A DNA stretch of 35,002 nt from DASRTE01 sp035316885 (GCA_035316885.1 DATHII010000357.1:1-35002), one strand, 5' to 3'; numbered from the stretch's first letter, positions 1 through 8,193 are shown. Program-made: numbers and translations. Notes: a model not told the origin generated them from the sequence alone.

Positions 1-128
1 TCGTCGCCATCGCGGCGCACCCAAACCACGCTCGACTGCGGGCTTCCGTCAGGGTTCAACGTCGTCAGCACGACGTGGGTGGGCTCGTCGGACAGCCGTC
101 GTGCCATGTCGGGAAGAACCACGGTCAT
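1..128 (-). CDS. PPOX-class (probably F420- or FMN-dependent) flavin oxidoreductase, N-terminal fragment
   Basis: Only the first 42 codons lie in the window; the rest runs off the left edge. The start is the ATG at 126-128 on the minus strand. The visible residues give an N-terminal helix followed by a beta hairpin with the sequence VVLTTLNPDGSPQSSVVW. That hairpin is typical of the split-barrel pyridoxamine-5'-phosphate-oxidase-like fold, and of the actinobacterial 'PPOX class F420-dependent' proteins in particular. The family binds F420 or FMN and reduces small or unknown substrates. Neither cofactor nor substrate can be decided from this piece. It is divergent from the cysteine hydrolase at 235, with 106 bp between their starts. 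The family assignment rests on the N-terminal motif alone. Confidence 0.75.
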   Translation of the reverse strand, partial: MTVVLPDMARRLSDEPTHVVLTTLNPDGSPQSSVVWVRRDGD

Positions 129-234
129 TCCACACCATCCGGTCCGTCGGCTGCCTGCCCGATGGCAGGGAGTACTGCATCAGTGTCGTTCCTGCCGCTC
201 GTGTCCCGTCGGCCGTGTCCGGCAGGATTACCGC

Positions 235-795
235 ATGGTTCTCGCCGACGACGCCGTCCTGCTCGTGATCGACGTCCAGCAGGGCTTCACCGATCCCTGG
301 TGGGGTAAGCGCAACAACCCCGACGCCGAGGACAACATCGGCCGTCTGATCGACGCCTGGACCGACGCTGCGCGGCCGATCGTCCTGGTGCGCCACGCGT
401 CGACCGTGCCGGGGTCGCCGTTGGCGGCCGATGCACCCGGTCACGCCTACCAGCCCGTCGTCGCCGACGTCGTGCCCGCGCTCGAGGTGACCAAGTCGGT
501 GCACTCGGCGTTCCTCGGGACACCGGACCTGCACGCATGGCTCGACGCCCGTGCTGCCCGGCAACTCGTGGTCACCGGCATCCAGACCAACCGGTGCTGC
601 GAGACGACGGCACGGATGGGCGGCGACCTCGGCTACGACGTCCTGTTCGTGCTCGACGCCACACACACCTTCGAAGAGGTCGGGCCCGACGGCGCGGTCG
701 TCACCGGCGACCAGTTCGCCGCTGTGACGGCGGCGAACATCGAGGGCAACTTCGGGCACGTGGTGCGGACCGCCGACCTGCTCAACGCCGGTTGA
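235..795 (+). CDS. Cysteine hydrolase of the isochorismatase/nicotinamidase superfamily
   Basis: This 186-residue protein has the whole isochorismatase-like fold. The catalytic triad can be placed at D13 (in LLVIDVQQGF), K87 (in EVTKSVHSAF) and C121 (in GIQTNRCCET). The family hydrolyses amides or vinyl ethers such as nicotinamide, isochorismate or N-carbamoyl compounds; nothing here fixes the substrate. A second cysteine, C122, directly follows the catalytic one. I chose the ATG at 235 because the conserved VLLVIDVQ strand begins eight residues later and a GGCAGGA stretch sits 7 nt upstream; longer in-frame extensions have no family similarity. The 3' end overlaps the convergent Sir2 gene by 14 bp. 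Because nicotinamidases and sirtuins both act in NAD metabolism, a nicotinamidase-like role is tempting but unproven. Confidence 0.85.
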   Translation: MVLADDAVLLVIDVQQGFTDPWWGKRNNPDAEDNIGRLIDAWTDAARPIVLVRHASTVPGSPLAADAPGHAYQPVVADVVPALEVTKSVHSAFLGTPDLHAWLDARAARQLVVTGIQTNRCCETTARMGGDLGYDVLFVLDATHTFEEVGPDGAVVTGDQFAAVTAANIEGNFGHVVRTADLLNAG

Positions 796-1558
796 CCGTG
801 CCGGAAACTCCGGACGCCACCATGGCCGGCAGGACGTTCGAAATCGGTAGGCGTACGACCGCGTCCGCTGCGGCGTCGTAAGGCGTCGGTTCCGCGTTGA
901 CCACCACCAGGCGCGCCCCTGCGCCCAGAGCCACGTCGCACAAGCTGGCCGCAGGGTGCACCTGCAGCGACGAGCCGATGGCGAGGAACAGCTCGCACTC
1001 GTTCGCCGCATCGACCGCCGCGCGCCAGACCGCGGGCCGGAGAGCCTGACCGAACGAGATCGTGGCCGACTTGAGCAGACCGCCGCAGTCCAGACAGGGC
1101 GGGTCCTCCTCGCCGGCATCGACCCGGGCCAGAACCTCGCTCATGGCCTGCCGTCCGCCGCAGCCCAGGCACTCCGCCCGCCACACGGTGCCGTGGATCT
1201 CGATCACGACCGACGGGTCGGACCCGGCGCGCTGGTGCAACCCGTCGATGTTCTGTGTCACCAGCGCCCGCAGTGTGCCCGCATCCTCCAGGCCGACCAG
1301 CGCCCGGTGGCCGGCGTTGGGTCGGGCCGTCCAGGCGGCATGGTCGCGCCGGTTGCGCCACGCCCGAACCCGCACGGATCGATCGGCCACGTAGTCGTCG
1401 AGGCTGGACATCCGCTGAGCCCGCGGATTCGTGGTCCACACCCCCTTCGGCCCGCGGAAGTCGGGGATGCCCGAATCGGTCGAGATGCCGGCTCCGGTCA
1501 GCACTGTGACCCACTCGGCCTCGGCGACCCAGCGCGAGACCTCGCGCACCCTGTCCAC
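782..1558 (-). CDS. Sir2-family NAD-dependent protein deacylase
   Basis: The 258-residue protein shows every core sirtuin element in order. These are the NAD-binding GAGIS (22-26) with IPDFRG just after it, TQNID (101-105), the catalytic His in IHG (H122), and a zinc ribbon with C130-x2-C133 and C155-x2-C158. It should transfer acyl groups from lysine side chains to ADP-ribose, using NAD+ in the cytoplasm. Class III CobB-type enzymes carry a Y-x2-R pair after the GAGIS loop to select succinyl or malonyl groups. I do not see a clear one, so plain deacetylation is the safer guess. The start is a GTG at 1558. The C-terminus overlaps the convergent cysteine hydrolase by 14 bp, leaving no room for a terminator between them. 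Confidence 0.92.
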   Translation of the reverse strand: MDRVREVSRWVAEAEWVTVLTGAGISTDSGIPDFRGPKGVWTTNPRAQRMSSLDDYVADRSVRVRAWRNRRDHAAWTARPNAGHRALVGLEDAGTLRALVTQNIDGLHQRAGSDPSVVIEIHGTVWRAECLGCGGRQAMSEVLARVDAGEEDPPCLDCGGLLKSATISFGQALRPAVWRAAVDAANECELFLAIGSSLQVHPAASLCDVALGAGARLVVVNAEPTPYDAAADAVVRLPISNVLPAMVASGVSGTVNRR

Positions 1559-1608
1559 CCTGTCGATCGTACGGGCGATCCGGCGGCCGAGTGAGGCAGG
1601 ATGGCGGG

Positions 1609-2364
1609 ATGGATCTTGGGCTGAAAGAGCGTGTCTACATCGTCACCGGCGGGAGCCGGGGACTCGGCCGGGCCACGGCCGAGGCCCTCGTAGCCGACGG
1701 CGCGCGGGTGCTTCTTTCCTCGCGCGACTCCGACACGCTTGCACGGACGGTGGCCATGCTGGGCCGCGACGCTGCGGGCGTGGCCGCCGACAACGCCGAC
1801 CCGCATACCCCGGAGCGGCTCGTGGTCGCGGCCCACGAGCATTTCGGCCGGCTCGACGGCGCGCTGGTCAGCGTCGGCGGGCCACCCGCCGGTAGCGTCC
1901 AGGATGCGTCCGACGACGCCTGGCGCGCCGCGTTCGACAGCGTGCTCCTCGGTGGCATCCGGCTCGGCCGCACCATCGGGGCAGCCCTCGACGATGGCGG
2001 CTCCATTGCGTTCGTGCTGTCAACGTCGGTGCTGTCGCCGATCCCGGGCCTGGCGGTGTCCAACGGCCTGCGCCCCGGCCTGGCCATGGTTGCCAAGCAG
2101 CTTTCCGACGAGCTCGGCCCCCGTGGCGTGCGGGTCAACGGACTCATGCCGGGGAGGATCGAGACCGACCGCGTGCGCGAGCTCGATGCGCTCGAGGGCG
2201 ATCCCGACCAGGTCAAGGCGCAGCGCGCCGCCGGAATCCCGCTGCGCCGCTACGGTCGTCCGGAGGAGTTCGCCGCCGTGGCGGTGTTCGTGCTCTCACC
2301 GGCGGCGTCATACGTCACCGGCGCCATGATCCCGGTCGAGGGTGGCGCGCTCCGTACGTTCTGA
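1609..2364 (+). CDS. SDR-family oxidoreductase with an altered YxxxK active site
   Basis: The 251-residue protein begins with the dinucleotide-binding TGGSRGLGRA and continues as a classical short-chain dehydrogenase/reductase of the FabG-like type. It has an N-terminal Rossmann fold, a VLSTS strand carrying the usual Ser, VRVNGLMPG, and a C-terminal GAMIPVEGG. When the motif is aligned backwards from ELGPRGVRVN, the usual catalytic Tyr and Lys of YxxxK fall on Ser and Arg, in SNGLRPGLA. From memory, an SDR subgroup annotated as 3-oxoacyl-ACP reductase shares this SN-x-LR pattern. So this is probably a family trait rather than decay, but the chemistry may differ from FabG. The ATG at 1609 was chosen because GAGGCAGG lies 8 nt upstream; a GTG at 1591 is possible. 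The last 115 bp overlap the 3' end of the convergent ABC exporter gene. Confidence 0.85.
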   Translation: MDLGLKERVYIVTGGSRGLGRATAEALVADGARVLLSSRDSDTLARTVAMLGRDAAGVAADNADPHTPERLVVAAHEHFGRLDGALVSVGGPPAGSVQDASDDAWRAAFDSVLLGGIRLGRTIGAALDDGGSIAFVLSTSVLSPIPGLAVSNGLRPGLAMVAKQLSDELGPRGVRVNGLMPGRIETDRVRELDALEGDPDQVKAQRAAGIPLRRYGRPEEFAAVAVFVLSPAASYVTGAMIPVEGGALRTF

Positions 2365-4250
2365 TCACGGGCCTCGGCCTGCGGTGCGAACTGGGTTCGG
2401 TAGAGCTCGGCGTAGAGCCCGCCCGCAGCCAGCAGCGTGTCGTGGTCGCCCGCCTCGACGATCCGGCCGTCGTCGACGACCAGGATCCGGTCGGCGCCGC
2501 GGATGGTCGACAGCCGGTGGGCGATCACGAGTGAGGTGCGGCCGACGAGCGCCGTCTCCAGCGCACGTTGGACGGCCGCCTCCGACTCGGAGTCCAGGTG
2601 CGCAGTTGCCTCGTCGAGAACGACGATGCGTGGGGCCTTGAGAAGCAGCCGGGCGATGGCCAGCCGCTGCTTCTCACCGCCGGACAGGCGGTAGCCGCGG
2701 TCGCCGACGACCGTGTCGAGGCCGTCGGGAAGCGTCGTAACCAGCTCGGCGATCTGGGCAGCCCGGAGCGCCGCCCAGAGATCGTCCTCGGTGGCCTCCG
2801 GTCGCGCGTATGCGAGGTTGACGCCGATCGTGTCGTGGAACATGTGCGCGTCCTGGGTGACGACGCCCACGGCGTCGTGGAGCGACTCCAGGGTCACGTC
2901 CTGGACGTCGCGCCCGCCGACCCGCACGACGCCGGAGGTGGGGTCGTAGAGCCTCGAGACGAGGTGGGTGATCGTCGACTTGCCGGCGCCGGACGGTCCG
3001 ACGAGGGCTATCAGCCGACCCGGCTCGACCTCGAACGACACGCCGCGGAGCACCTCGTCGCCCTGGCCGGTGTCGGGTCGCGCCACCCCCTCGAGCGACG
3101 CCAGCGACACCTCCTCCGCGGACGGATAGGCGAACCGGACATCGTCGAACTCGATGCTCAGTGGGCCGGTGTCGGCCGGCAGCGGCTTTGCCTCGCGCCG
3201 GTCCCGAACCATCGGTTCGAGGTCGAGCACCTCGAAGACCCGCTCGAAGCTCACCAGCGCCGTCATGACGTCGACCTGGACGTTCGACAGCGCCGTCAGC
3301 GGTCCGTAGAGCCGGGTCAGCAGCGCCGCCAATGCCACCAGCGTGCCCACCTGCAGCGTCCCATCGATGGCCAGCCAGCCGCCGACGCCGTAGACCAGCG
3401 CCGTGGCGAGCGACGAGAGCAGCACGAGCCCGGTGAAGAAGTACCGCGCATAGAGGGCCTGGACCACGCCGATGTCGCGGACGCGGCCGGCCGCCTGCCC
3501 GAAACCCGCCGTCTCGCGGTCGTACCTGCCGAAGATTTTCACCAGCAGGGCGCCGGCGACGTTGAACCGCTCGGTCATGGTTTGGCTCATGTCGGCGTTG
3601 AGCACCATCGACTCGCGCGAGATGTCGGCCAGCTTGCGCCCGATGAACCGCGCGGGCAGCAGGAACAGCGGTACGAGCACCAGCACGAGCAGCGTGATCT
3701 GCCACGACAGGATGATCATCGCGGTGGCTGCCAGCACGAGGGTCACGGCGTTGCTCACCACCTGCGACAGGGTGGTCGTGAAGGCCTGCTGGGCGCCGAT
3801 GACGTCGGTGTTGAGCCGCGAGACCAGCGAACCGGTCTGGGTCCGGGTGAAGAAGGCCACCGGTTGACGCTGCACGTGGTCGAACACTTCCGTCCGCAGG
3901 TCGTAGATCAGACCCTCTCCGACCCGGGCCGATGCCCACCGGCCGAGCAGTCCCAGCGCTGCGTCGAGCACGGCCAGGGCCGCGACGCCCAGCGCCCCCA
4001 TGATCACGACATCGCGGTTCCCCGGGCTCACGCCGGAGTCGATGACGTACTTCAGCAGCAGTGGCACCGCCGCGGCGCTGGCCGCAGCGATCACCGTCGT
4101 GACCAGGAAGATCGAGATGTGACGCCGGTAGGGACGGGCGTAGCGCAGGATCCGCCGGGCCGTGCCCTTGGCCAGCCGCTGGTCGGCGACGCTGCGGTCG
4201 CGCGAGTACGACCGCGAGGCCATGTAGCCGCCCAGATGCCCCATCGACAC
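2250..4250 (-). CDS. ABC exporter half-transporter (fused membrane and ATPase domains)
   Basis: The 666-residue protein has a six-helix type IV exporter membrane domain (about residues 40-330) followed by a nucleotide-binding domain (about 365-620). ATPase motifs are Walker A GPSGAGKST (418-426), Q-loop Q466, signature LSGGE (522-526), Walker B VVLDEA (about 543-548) and switch H578. It would work in the membrane as a homodimer, or as a heterodimer with a partner; no partner gene is adjacent. The substrate is unknown; relatives export lipids, peptides or drugs. The start is a GTG at 4250, seven bases after AGGGAGGGG. Family similarity ends near residue 622 (LYRTQF). The last 44 or so residues are low in complexity and are mostly encoded antisense to the end of the SDR gene, so this tail may be dispensable. 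Confidence 0.92.
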   Translation of the reverse strand: MSMGHLGGYMASRSYSRDRSVADQRLAKGTARRILRYARPYRRHISIFLVTTVIAAASAAAVPLLLKYVIDSGVSPGNRDVVIMGALGVAALAVLDAALGLLGRWASARVGEGLIYDLRTEVFDHVQRQPVAFFTRTQTGSLVSRLNTDVIGAQQAFTTTLSQVVSNAVTLVLAATAMIILSWQITLLVLVLVPLFLLPARFIGRKLADISRESMVLNADMSQTMTERFNVAGALLVKIFGRYDRETAGFGQAAGRVRDIGVVQALYARYFFTGLVLLSSLATALVYGVGGWLAIDGTLQVGTLVALAALLTRLYGPLTALSNVQVDVMTALVSFERVFEVLDLEPMVRDRREAKPLPADTGPLSIEFDDVRFAYPSAEEVSLASLEGVARPDTGQGDEVLRGVSFEVEPGRLIALVGPSGAGKSTITHLVSRLYDPTSGVVRVGGRDVQDVTLESLHDAVGVVTQDAHMFHDTIGVNLAYARPEATEDDLWAALRAAQIAELVTTLPDGLDTVVGDRGYRLSGGEKQRLAIARLLLKAPRIVVLDEATAHLDSESEAAVQRALETALVGRTSLVIAHRLSTIRGADRILVVDDGRIVEAGDHDTLLAAGGLYAELYRTQFAPQAEARDQNVRSAPPSTGIMAPVTYDAAGESTNTATAANSSGRP

Positions 4251-4336
4251 GGGCCAGCCCCTCCCTTCACATGCATAGCGCGTCCGGCGCCGGGAACGAT
4301 CGGCGCAACACCCGCGGGGGCGGCTTTCTTCCGCGC

Positions 4337-5113
4337 TCAGCCCCTGGCTGAACCGGGGACGTCCGCCAGCCGGCGCGCCTGGGCGGCACGCTCGGCAGCC
4401 AACTGCGCGCCCTCGGCGCGGCCCACGGCACCACGTAGCAACTGCGTGGTCTCGCGCAACGCGCCCGGCGGCGCGGCGAGCAGCGCGGCCACCAGGTCGT
4501 CGACGGCCGCGGCGAGCTCACTCGAAGGCACAGCGGCGACGGCCAGCCCGAGATCGACCGCCTCGCGCGCTCCGACCCATCGCCCGGTGCCGCAGATCTC
4601 CAGGGCGCGTGCGTAGCCGACGGCGGCCACAAGCCGCGCCGTCCCGCCGAGATCCGGCACCAGTCCGAGCGAGACCTCGCGCATCGCGAAGCGCGCGTCC
4701 TCGGCGCACAGGACCAGGTCGCACGCCAGCGCGAGCTGGAATCCCGCGCCGACCGCGTGGCCGGCCACCGCGGCCACCGTGACGGCGGGCGAACGCCGCC
4801 ACCAGGTGAACGCAGCCTGGAACCCGGCGAGCGTCTCATCGAGTGTCTGCGGGTCCAGCGCGGCCAGATCGGCCAGGCCTGGCTCTCCCTCGATGCCCGC
4901 GCCTTCGAGCATCCGGCGATCCAGTCCGGCCGAGAACGACGGTCCCTCGGCGTCGAGCACGACGATCCGCACGTCCGAGCCGAGTGACGCACCCACCGCG
5001 GTCAGGGCGCGCCAGGTCGCGGGGGTCTGGGCGTTGCGTGCCTCGGGGCGGGCAAGGGTGACACGGGCGGTCGGCGCTTCGACCGAGAGGCGGAGCCCTC
5101 CTCTGTCCAGCAC
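4337..5113 (-). CDS. Enoyl-CoA hydratase/isomerase (crotonase) family protein
   Basis: The 258-residue protein has the crotonase fold. It has an oxyanion-hole segment near FSAGLD (60-65), a second one at GHAVGAGFQLALACD (118-132), and REVSLGLVPDLGG (145-157). Measured against mammalian enoyl-CoA hydratase, the second catalytic Glu is kept (E146), while the position of the first is Gln (Q126). It may therefore be an isomerase or another acyl-CoA enzyme rather than a true hydratase. Mycobacterium tuberculosis has a similar neighbour, EchA12 (Rv1472), beside the ABC-F protein Rv1473 and the small regulator Rv1473A (from memory), so the trio looks conserved. It lies 20 bp downstream of the HTH gene and is probably co-transcribed. 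The start is a GTG at 5113. Confidence 0.85.
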   Translation of the reverse strand: MLDRGGLRLSVEAPTARVTLARPEARNAQTPATWRALTAVGASLGSDVRIVVLDAEGPSFSAGLDRRMLEGAGIEGEPGLADLAALDPQTLDETLAGFQAAFTWWRRSPAVTVAAVAGHAVGAGFQLALACDLVLCAEDARFAMREVSLGLVPDLGGTARLVAAVGYARALEICGTGRWVGAREAVDLGLAVAAVPSSELAAAVDDLVAALLAAPPGALRETTQLLRGAVGRAEGAQLAAERAAQARRLADVPGSARG

Positions 5114-5133
5114 CTCGGCCGGAACGCCGTGGT

Positions 5134-5352
5134 TCAGGACTTCTTCTTCCGGCCCCGCGTGGCGCCGCCGCGACCGCGCAACTCGACACCGGACTCGGAC
5201 AGCAACCGGTGCACGAAGCCGTATGAGCGGCCGGTCTCGCCAGCGAGGTCGCGGATGCTCTTGCCCCCCTCGTACTTCTTCTTCAGGTCGGTGGCGAGCT
5301 TGTCGCGCACCCCACCGCTGATGCGCGCGCCTTTCGCCAACTTCTCAGCCAC
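5134..5352 (-). CDS. Small conserved actinobacterial helix-turn-helix protein (Rv1473A-like)
   Basis: A 72-residue, strongly basic protein. The centre (about residues 30-56) reads as a helix-turn-helix, with SIRDLAGETGRSYGFVHRLL. The C-terminal tail, RGRGGATRGRKKKS, is rich in Arg, Gly and Lys and looks like a non-specific DNA or RNA clamp. I recognise this as a widespread actinobacterial family whose M. tuberculosis member, Rv1473A, is annotated as a possible regulator and also lies beside an ABC-F gene. The target is unknown. The start is a GTG at 5352 with GGAGG four bases upstream. It sits 103 bp after the ABC-F stop and 20 bp before the crotonase gene, in the same direction. Confidence 0.85.
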   Translation of the reverse strand: MAEKLAKGARISGGVRDKLATDLKKKYEGGKSIRDLAGETGRSYGFVHRLLSESGVELRGRGGATRGRKKKS

Positions 5353-5455
5353 GCGTCCTCCCCGGAAGATCGTCTGTCATGGCTGACGACCATGATCCGC
5401 CGCAATGCCGTTTCACGCCAGCCGAACGCAAGATCCGATTTCTGGGATCTGGCCG

Positions 5456-7054
5456 TCATGCCAGGGCAACGAGGTCGGTGTAGTCGGGGTTCCAGAGATC
5501 TTCCACGCCGTCAGGCAGGAGCACGACGCGTTCGGGCCCCAGCGCCTCCACCGCGCCCTCGTCGTGGGTCACCAGCACGATCGCGCCGGCGAAGGAGCGC
5601 AGGGCGGCGAGTACCTCCTCCCGTGATGCGGGATCGAGGTTGTTCGTCGGCTCGTCGAGCAGGAGGACATTTGCACTGGACACGACGAGCGTCGCGAGCG
5701 CGAGCCGGGTCTTCTCCCCGCCGGACAGGACGCCGGCCGGCTTCATGACGTCGTCGCCGGAGAACAGCAAGGACCCGAGCACCCGCCGGGCCTCGACCTC
5801 GGGCAGGTCGGGCGCGGCCGAACGGAGGTTCTCGATCACGGTGCGCGAGGTGTCGAGTGTCTCGTGCTCCTGGGCGTAGTAGCCGAGCTTCAGCCCGTGC
5901 CCGGGCTCGACGACACCCGTGTCGGGGTCCTCGAGGGCACTCAGCAGCCGCAGCAGCGTGGTCTTGCCGGCACCGTTGAGGCCCAGCACGACCACCCTGC
6001 TGCCCCGGTCGATGGCCAGGTCGATGTCGGTGAATACCTCCAGGGAGCCGTAGGACTTCGACAATCCGGTGGCGGTCAGCGGTGTTCGTCCGCACGGAGC
6101 AGGGTCAGGGAACCTGAGCTTGGCGACCTTGTCGGCGCGGCGGCGATCCTCCAGCCCGGCGAGCAGACGATGCGCACGGCGGTCCATGTTCTGGGCGGCG
6201 GTCGCCTTCGTGGCTTTGTACCGCATCCGGTCGGCCTGCGCCTTGAGCGCCGCTGCCTTCTTCTCGGCGTTGGCACGCTCGCGGTGCCGCCGCCGCTCGT
6301 CGGTCTCGCGCTGCTGCAGGTAGGCCCTCCAGCCCACGTTGTAGACGTCGAGGGCGGCCCGCGTGGCGTCGAGGTGGAACACCTTGGTCACGGTCTGGTC
6401 GAGCAACGCGGCATCGTGGCTGATGACCACGATGCCGCCCTTGTAGGCCCGCAGGAAGTTTCGCAGCCACCCGATCGAGTCGGCGTCGAGGTGGTTTGTG
6501 GGCTCGTCGAGCAGCAGTGTTTCGGCGTCGGAGAACAGGATCCGCGACAACTCGACCCGCCGCCGCTGTCCACCCGAGAGCGTTCGCAGCTGCTGACCGA
6601 GGACGCGCTCAGGCAGGCCCAGGCTGGCCGCGATCGTCGCGGCCTCGCTCTCGGCCGCGTAGCCGCCCCGGGCGATGAACTCGCTCTCGAGCCGCCCGTA
6701 CCGGCGCATTCCGCGCTCGTGCTCACCCACGTCGGAGGATGAGATCTGCTGCTCGGCACGCCGTAGGCCCGCGACGACGGTGTCGAGCCCGCGGGCGGCG
6801 AGGATGCGATCGCGTGCGAGCACGTCGGGGTCGCCGGCGCGCGGGTCCTGGGGCAGGTGCCCGACCGGACCGGTGCGGGTGACCGTGCCCGCGGCGGGCT
6901 GGGCCTCGCCGGCGAGGATGCGGGTCAGCGTCGTCTTGCCGGCACCGTTGCGGCCGACCAGTCCGACCTTGTCGCCGGCCGCGATCCGGAAGCTGGCGCG
7001 CTCGAGCAGCACCTGTGCGCCCGCGCGCACCTCGAGTTCGGTTGCAGCGATCAT
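5456..7054 (-). CDS. ABC-F family ATPase (ribosome-associated type, Rv1473-like)
   Basis: The 532-residue cytoplasmic protein has two ATPase domains and no membrane helices. Domain 1 has Walker A GRNGAGKTT (34-42), LSGGQ (159-163), Walker B LLLDEP (180-185) and H213. Domain 2 has GLNGAGKTT (358-366), LSGGE (443-447), VLLLDEP (463-469) and H497. The linker between them (about 225-320) is long, charged and Arg/Lys-rich (RRRHRERANAEKKAAALKAQ), as expected for the P-site-tRNA interaction motif of ABC-F factors. These proteins bind the ribosomal E site to regulate translation or protect against antibiotics; which one applies here is unknown. The ATG at 7054 was preferred because MIAATELEVRAG matches the usual N-terminus. 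The ORF can be extended upstream to 7111, but that stretch has no family similarity. Confidence 0.9.
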   Translation of the reverse strand: MIAATELEVRAGAQVLLERASFRIAAGDKVGLVGRNGAGKTTLTRILAGEAQPAAGTVTRTGPVGHLPQDPRAGDPDVLARDRILAARGLDTVVAGLRRAEQQISSSDVGEHERGMRRYGRLESEFIARGGYAAESEAATIAASLGLPERVLGQQLRTLSGGQRRRVELSRILFSDAETLLLDEPTNHLDADSIGWLRNFLRAYKGGIVVISHDAALLDQTVTKVFHLDATRAALDVYNVGWRAYLQQRETDERRRHRERANAEKKAAALKAQADRMRYKATKATAAQNMDRRAHRLLAGLEDRRRADKVAKLRFPDPAPCGRTPLTATGLSKSYGSLEVFTDIDLAIDRGSRVVVLGLNGAGKTTLLRLLSALEDPDTGVVEPGHGLKLGYYAQEHETLDTSRTVIENLRSAAPDLPEVEARRVLGSLLFSGDDVMKPAGVLSGGEKTRLALATLVVSSANVLLLDEPTNNLDPASREEVLAALRSFAGAIVLVTHDEGAVEALGPERVVLLPDGVEDLWNPDYTDLVALA

Positions 7055-7137
7055 GGTGACGGGCTCTCCGCGGCCACGGGATATCGGACACTGATCGTTC
7101 GTCGCGTGCAATCAGGTCGCCGCGGGCATCATGGTGC

Positions 7138-7143
7138 ATTCTA
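7138..7143 (-). promoter_or_regulatory. Possible -10 element for the ABC-F transcript
   Basis: TAGAAT is read on the minus strand and would give a transcript start near 7131 and a leader of about 76 nt before the ABC-F ATG. No clear -35 element is visible. It lies in the 154-bp divergent interval shared with the zinc peptidase gene, in which I could not find a convincing plus-strand promoter. Confidence 0.35.
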
Positions 7144-7208
7144 CGTGGTGAGGCGACCCGCCGGAGGCCCGTCCGGAACGGCCACCCACGAAGAGGAGGG
7201 CTGGACCC

Positions 7209-8096
7209 GTGAAGTTCAACCGCAGGGCACGCCTGGACACCTCGCAGGTTTCCGACCGCCGGGGCATGGGTCGCGGCGGTACCGTCGCCGCCGGCGGCGG
7301 CCTCGGCGCGCTCGTACTCCTGCTCCTGGCGTTGTGCACCGGCGCCAACCCGGCCAGCATCGTCGACGGCTCGGACCAGGTCGAGGCCCAGCCCGGAGGC
7401 ATCGGCAGCCTCGAGCAGGAGTGCCAGACCGGCGCCGACATCGAAGAGAACCCCGACTGCCGCTTCGTGCTCTACGTCAACTCCATCCAGGACTACTGGG
7501 AGGACGAGTTCGCGCGCCGCGGTGCCACCTATCCCGTGGCGATCACCACCTTCTTCACCGGCTCGGTCGGAACCGGCTGCGGCACGGCGTCGTCCCAGGT
7601 CGGCCCGTTCTACTGCCCCGCCGACCGCGGCGTGTACCTCGACCTCGGTTTCTTCGAGGAGTTGCGGACCAGGTTCGGGTCCGGTGGTGGCGACTTCGGC
7701 GAGGCATACGTGCTCGCCCACGAGTACGGCCACCACATCCAGAACCTCACCGGTCAGATGCAGCAGGTCCAGCCGGGCTCCGGGCCGACCTCGGGAGCAG
7801 TTCGCCTCGAACTGCAGGCCGACTGCTACGCGGGCGTGTGGGCCCGGCACGCCACGAGCACCGACACCGACGACGGCCAGCCGCTGATCACCGAGGTCTC
7901 CCAGGAGGACATCATGGAGGGGATCAACGCGGCCGAGGTGGTCGGCGACGACTACATCCAGGAGCGCTTCCAGGGCACGGTCAGTCCCGAGTCCTGGACC
8001 CACGGATCGAGTGAACAGCGCCAGCGGTGGTTCGCGACCGGCCTGGACAGCGGACGGCTGGAGTCCTGCGACACCTTCTCGGCCGGCGAGCTCTGA
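7209..8096 (+). CDS. Membrane-anchored neutral zinc metallopeptidase (YpfJ/KPN_02809 family)
   Basis: The 295-residue protein has a short basic N-terminus (MKFNRRARLDTSQVSDRRG). This is followed by a Gly-rich stretch and one hydrophobic segment (about 26-45, GGGLGALVLLLLALC), which should anchor it with the catalytic part outside the membrane. The zinc motif HEYGH lies at 171-175, and an acidic ELQAD (201-205) 26 residues later should give the third ligand. Six or more cysteines in the outer part (for example C72, C84, C124, C136, C206, C287) suggest disulfides, in keeping with export. The family is PF04228; its substrates are unknown. GAGGAGGG at 7193-7200 is 8 nt before the GTG start. It is divergent from the ABC-F gene. 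Confidence 0.92.
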   Translation: MKFNRRARLDTSQVSDRRGMGRGGTVAAGGGLGALVLLLLALCTGANPASIVDGSDQVEAQPGGIGSLEQECQTGADIEENPDCRFVLYVNSIQDYWEDEFARRGATYPVAITTFFTGSVGTGCGTASSQVGPFYCPADRGVYLDLGFFEELRTRFGSGGGDFGEAYVLAHEYGHHIQNLTGQMQQVQPGSGPTSGAVRLELQADCYAGVWARHATSTDTDDGQPLITEVSQEDIMEGINAAEVVGDDYIQERFQGTVSPESWTHGSSEQRQRWFATGLDSGRLESCDTFSAGEL

Positions 8097-8181
8097 GCGC
8101 AGCCGGCATGTGGCGGTCCCTACAGGTCCGCCGACCGGTCCTTGTCCGGCGCGCCCATGCAGAGGGTTGCTGTATCACCCC

Positions 8182-8187
8182 TAGCGT
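8182..8187 (+). promoter_or_regulatory. -10 element of a probable leaderless bioYMN promoter
   Basis: TAGCGT is followed by exactly six bases and then the GTG of bioY at 8194. Actinobacterial leaderless transcripts typically begin at the start codon, six or seven bases after the -10 hexamer. The segment just upstream of bioY has no Shine-Dalgarno sequence, which supports leaderless translation. No good -35 is seen. The 97-bp gap between the peptidase stop and bioY shows no other recognisable signal, and I could not identify a BioQ or BirA operator in it. Confidence 0.55.
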
Positions 8188-8193
8188 TGCCCC

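Noticed and set aside
2568..4616. A 682-codon plus-strand open frame opposite the ABC exporter
   Set aside because: It is an antisense shadow typical of high-GC DNA; the predicted protein is rich in His, Asp, Arg and Gln with no motif, while the opposite strand encodes a complete ABC exporter.
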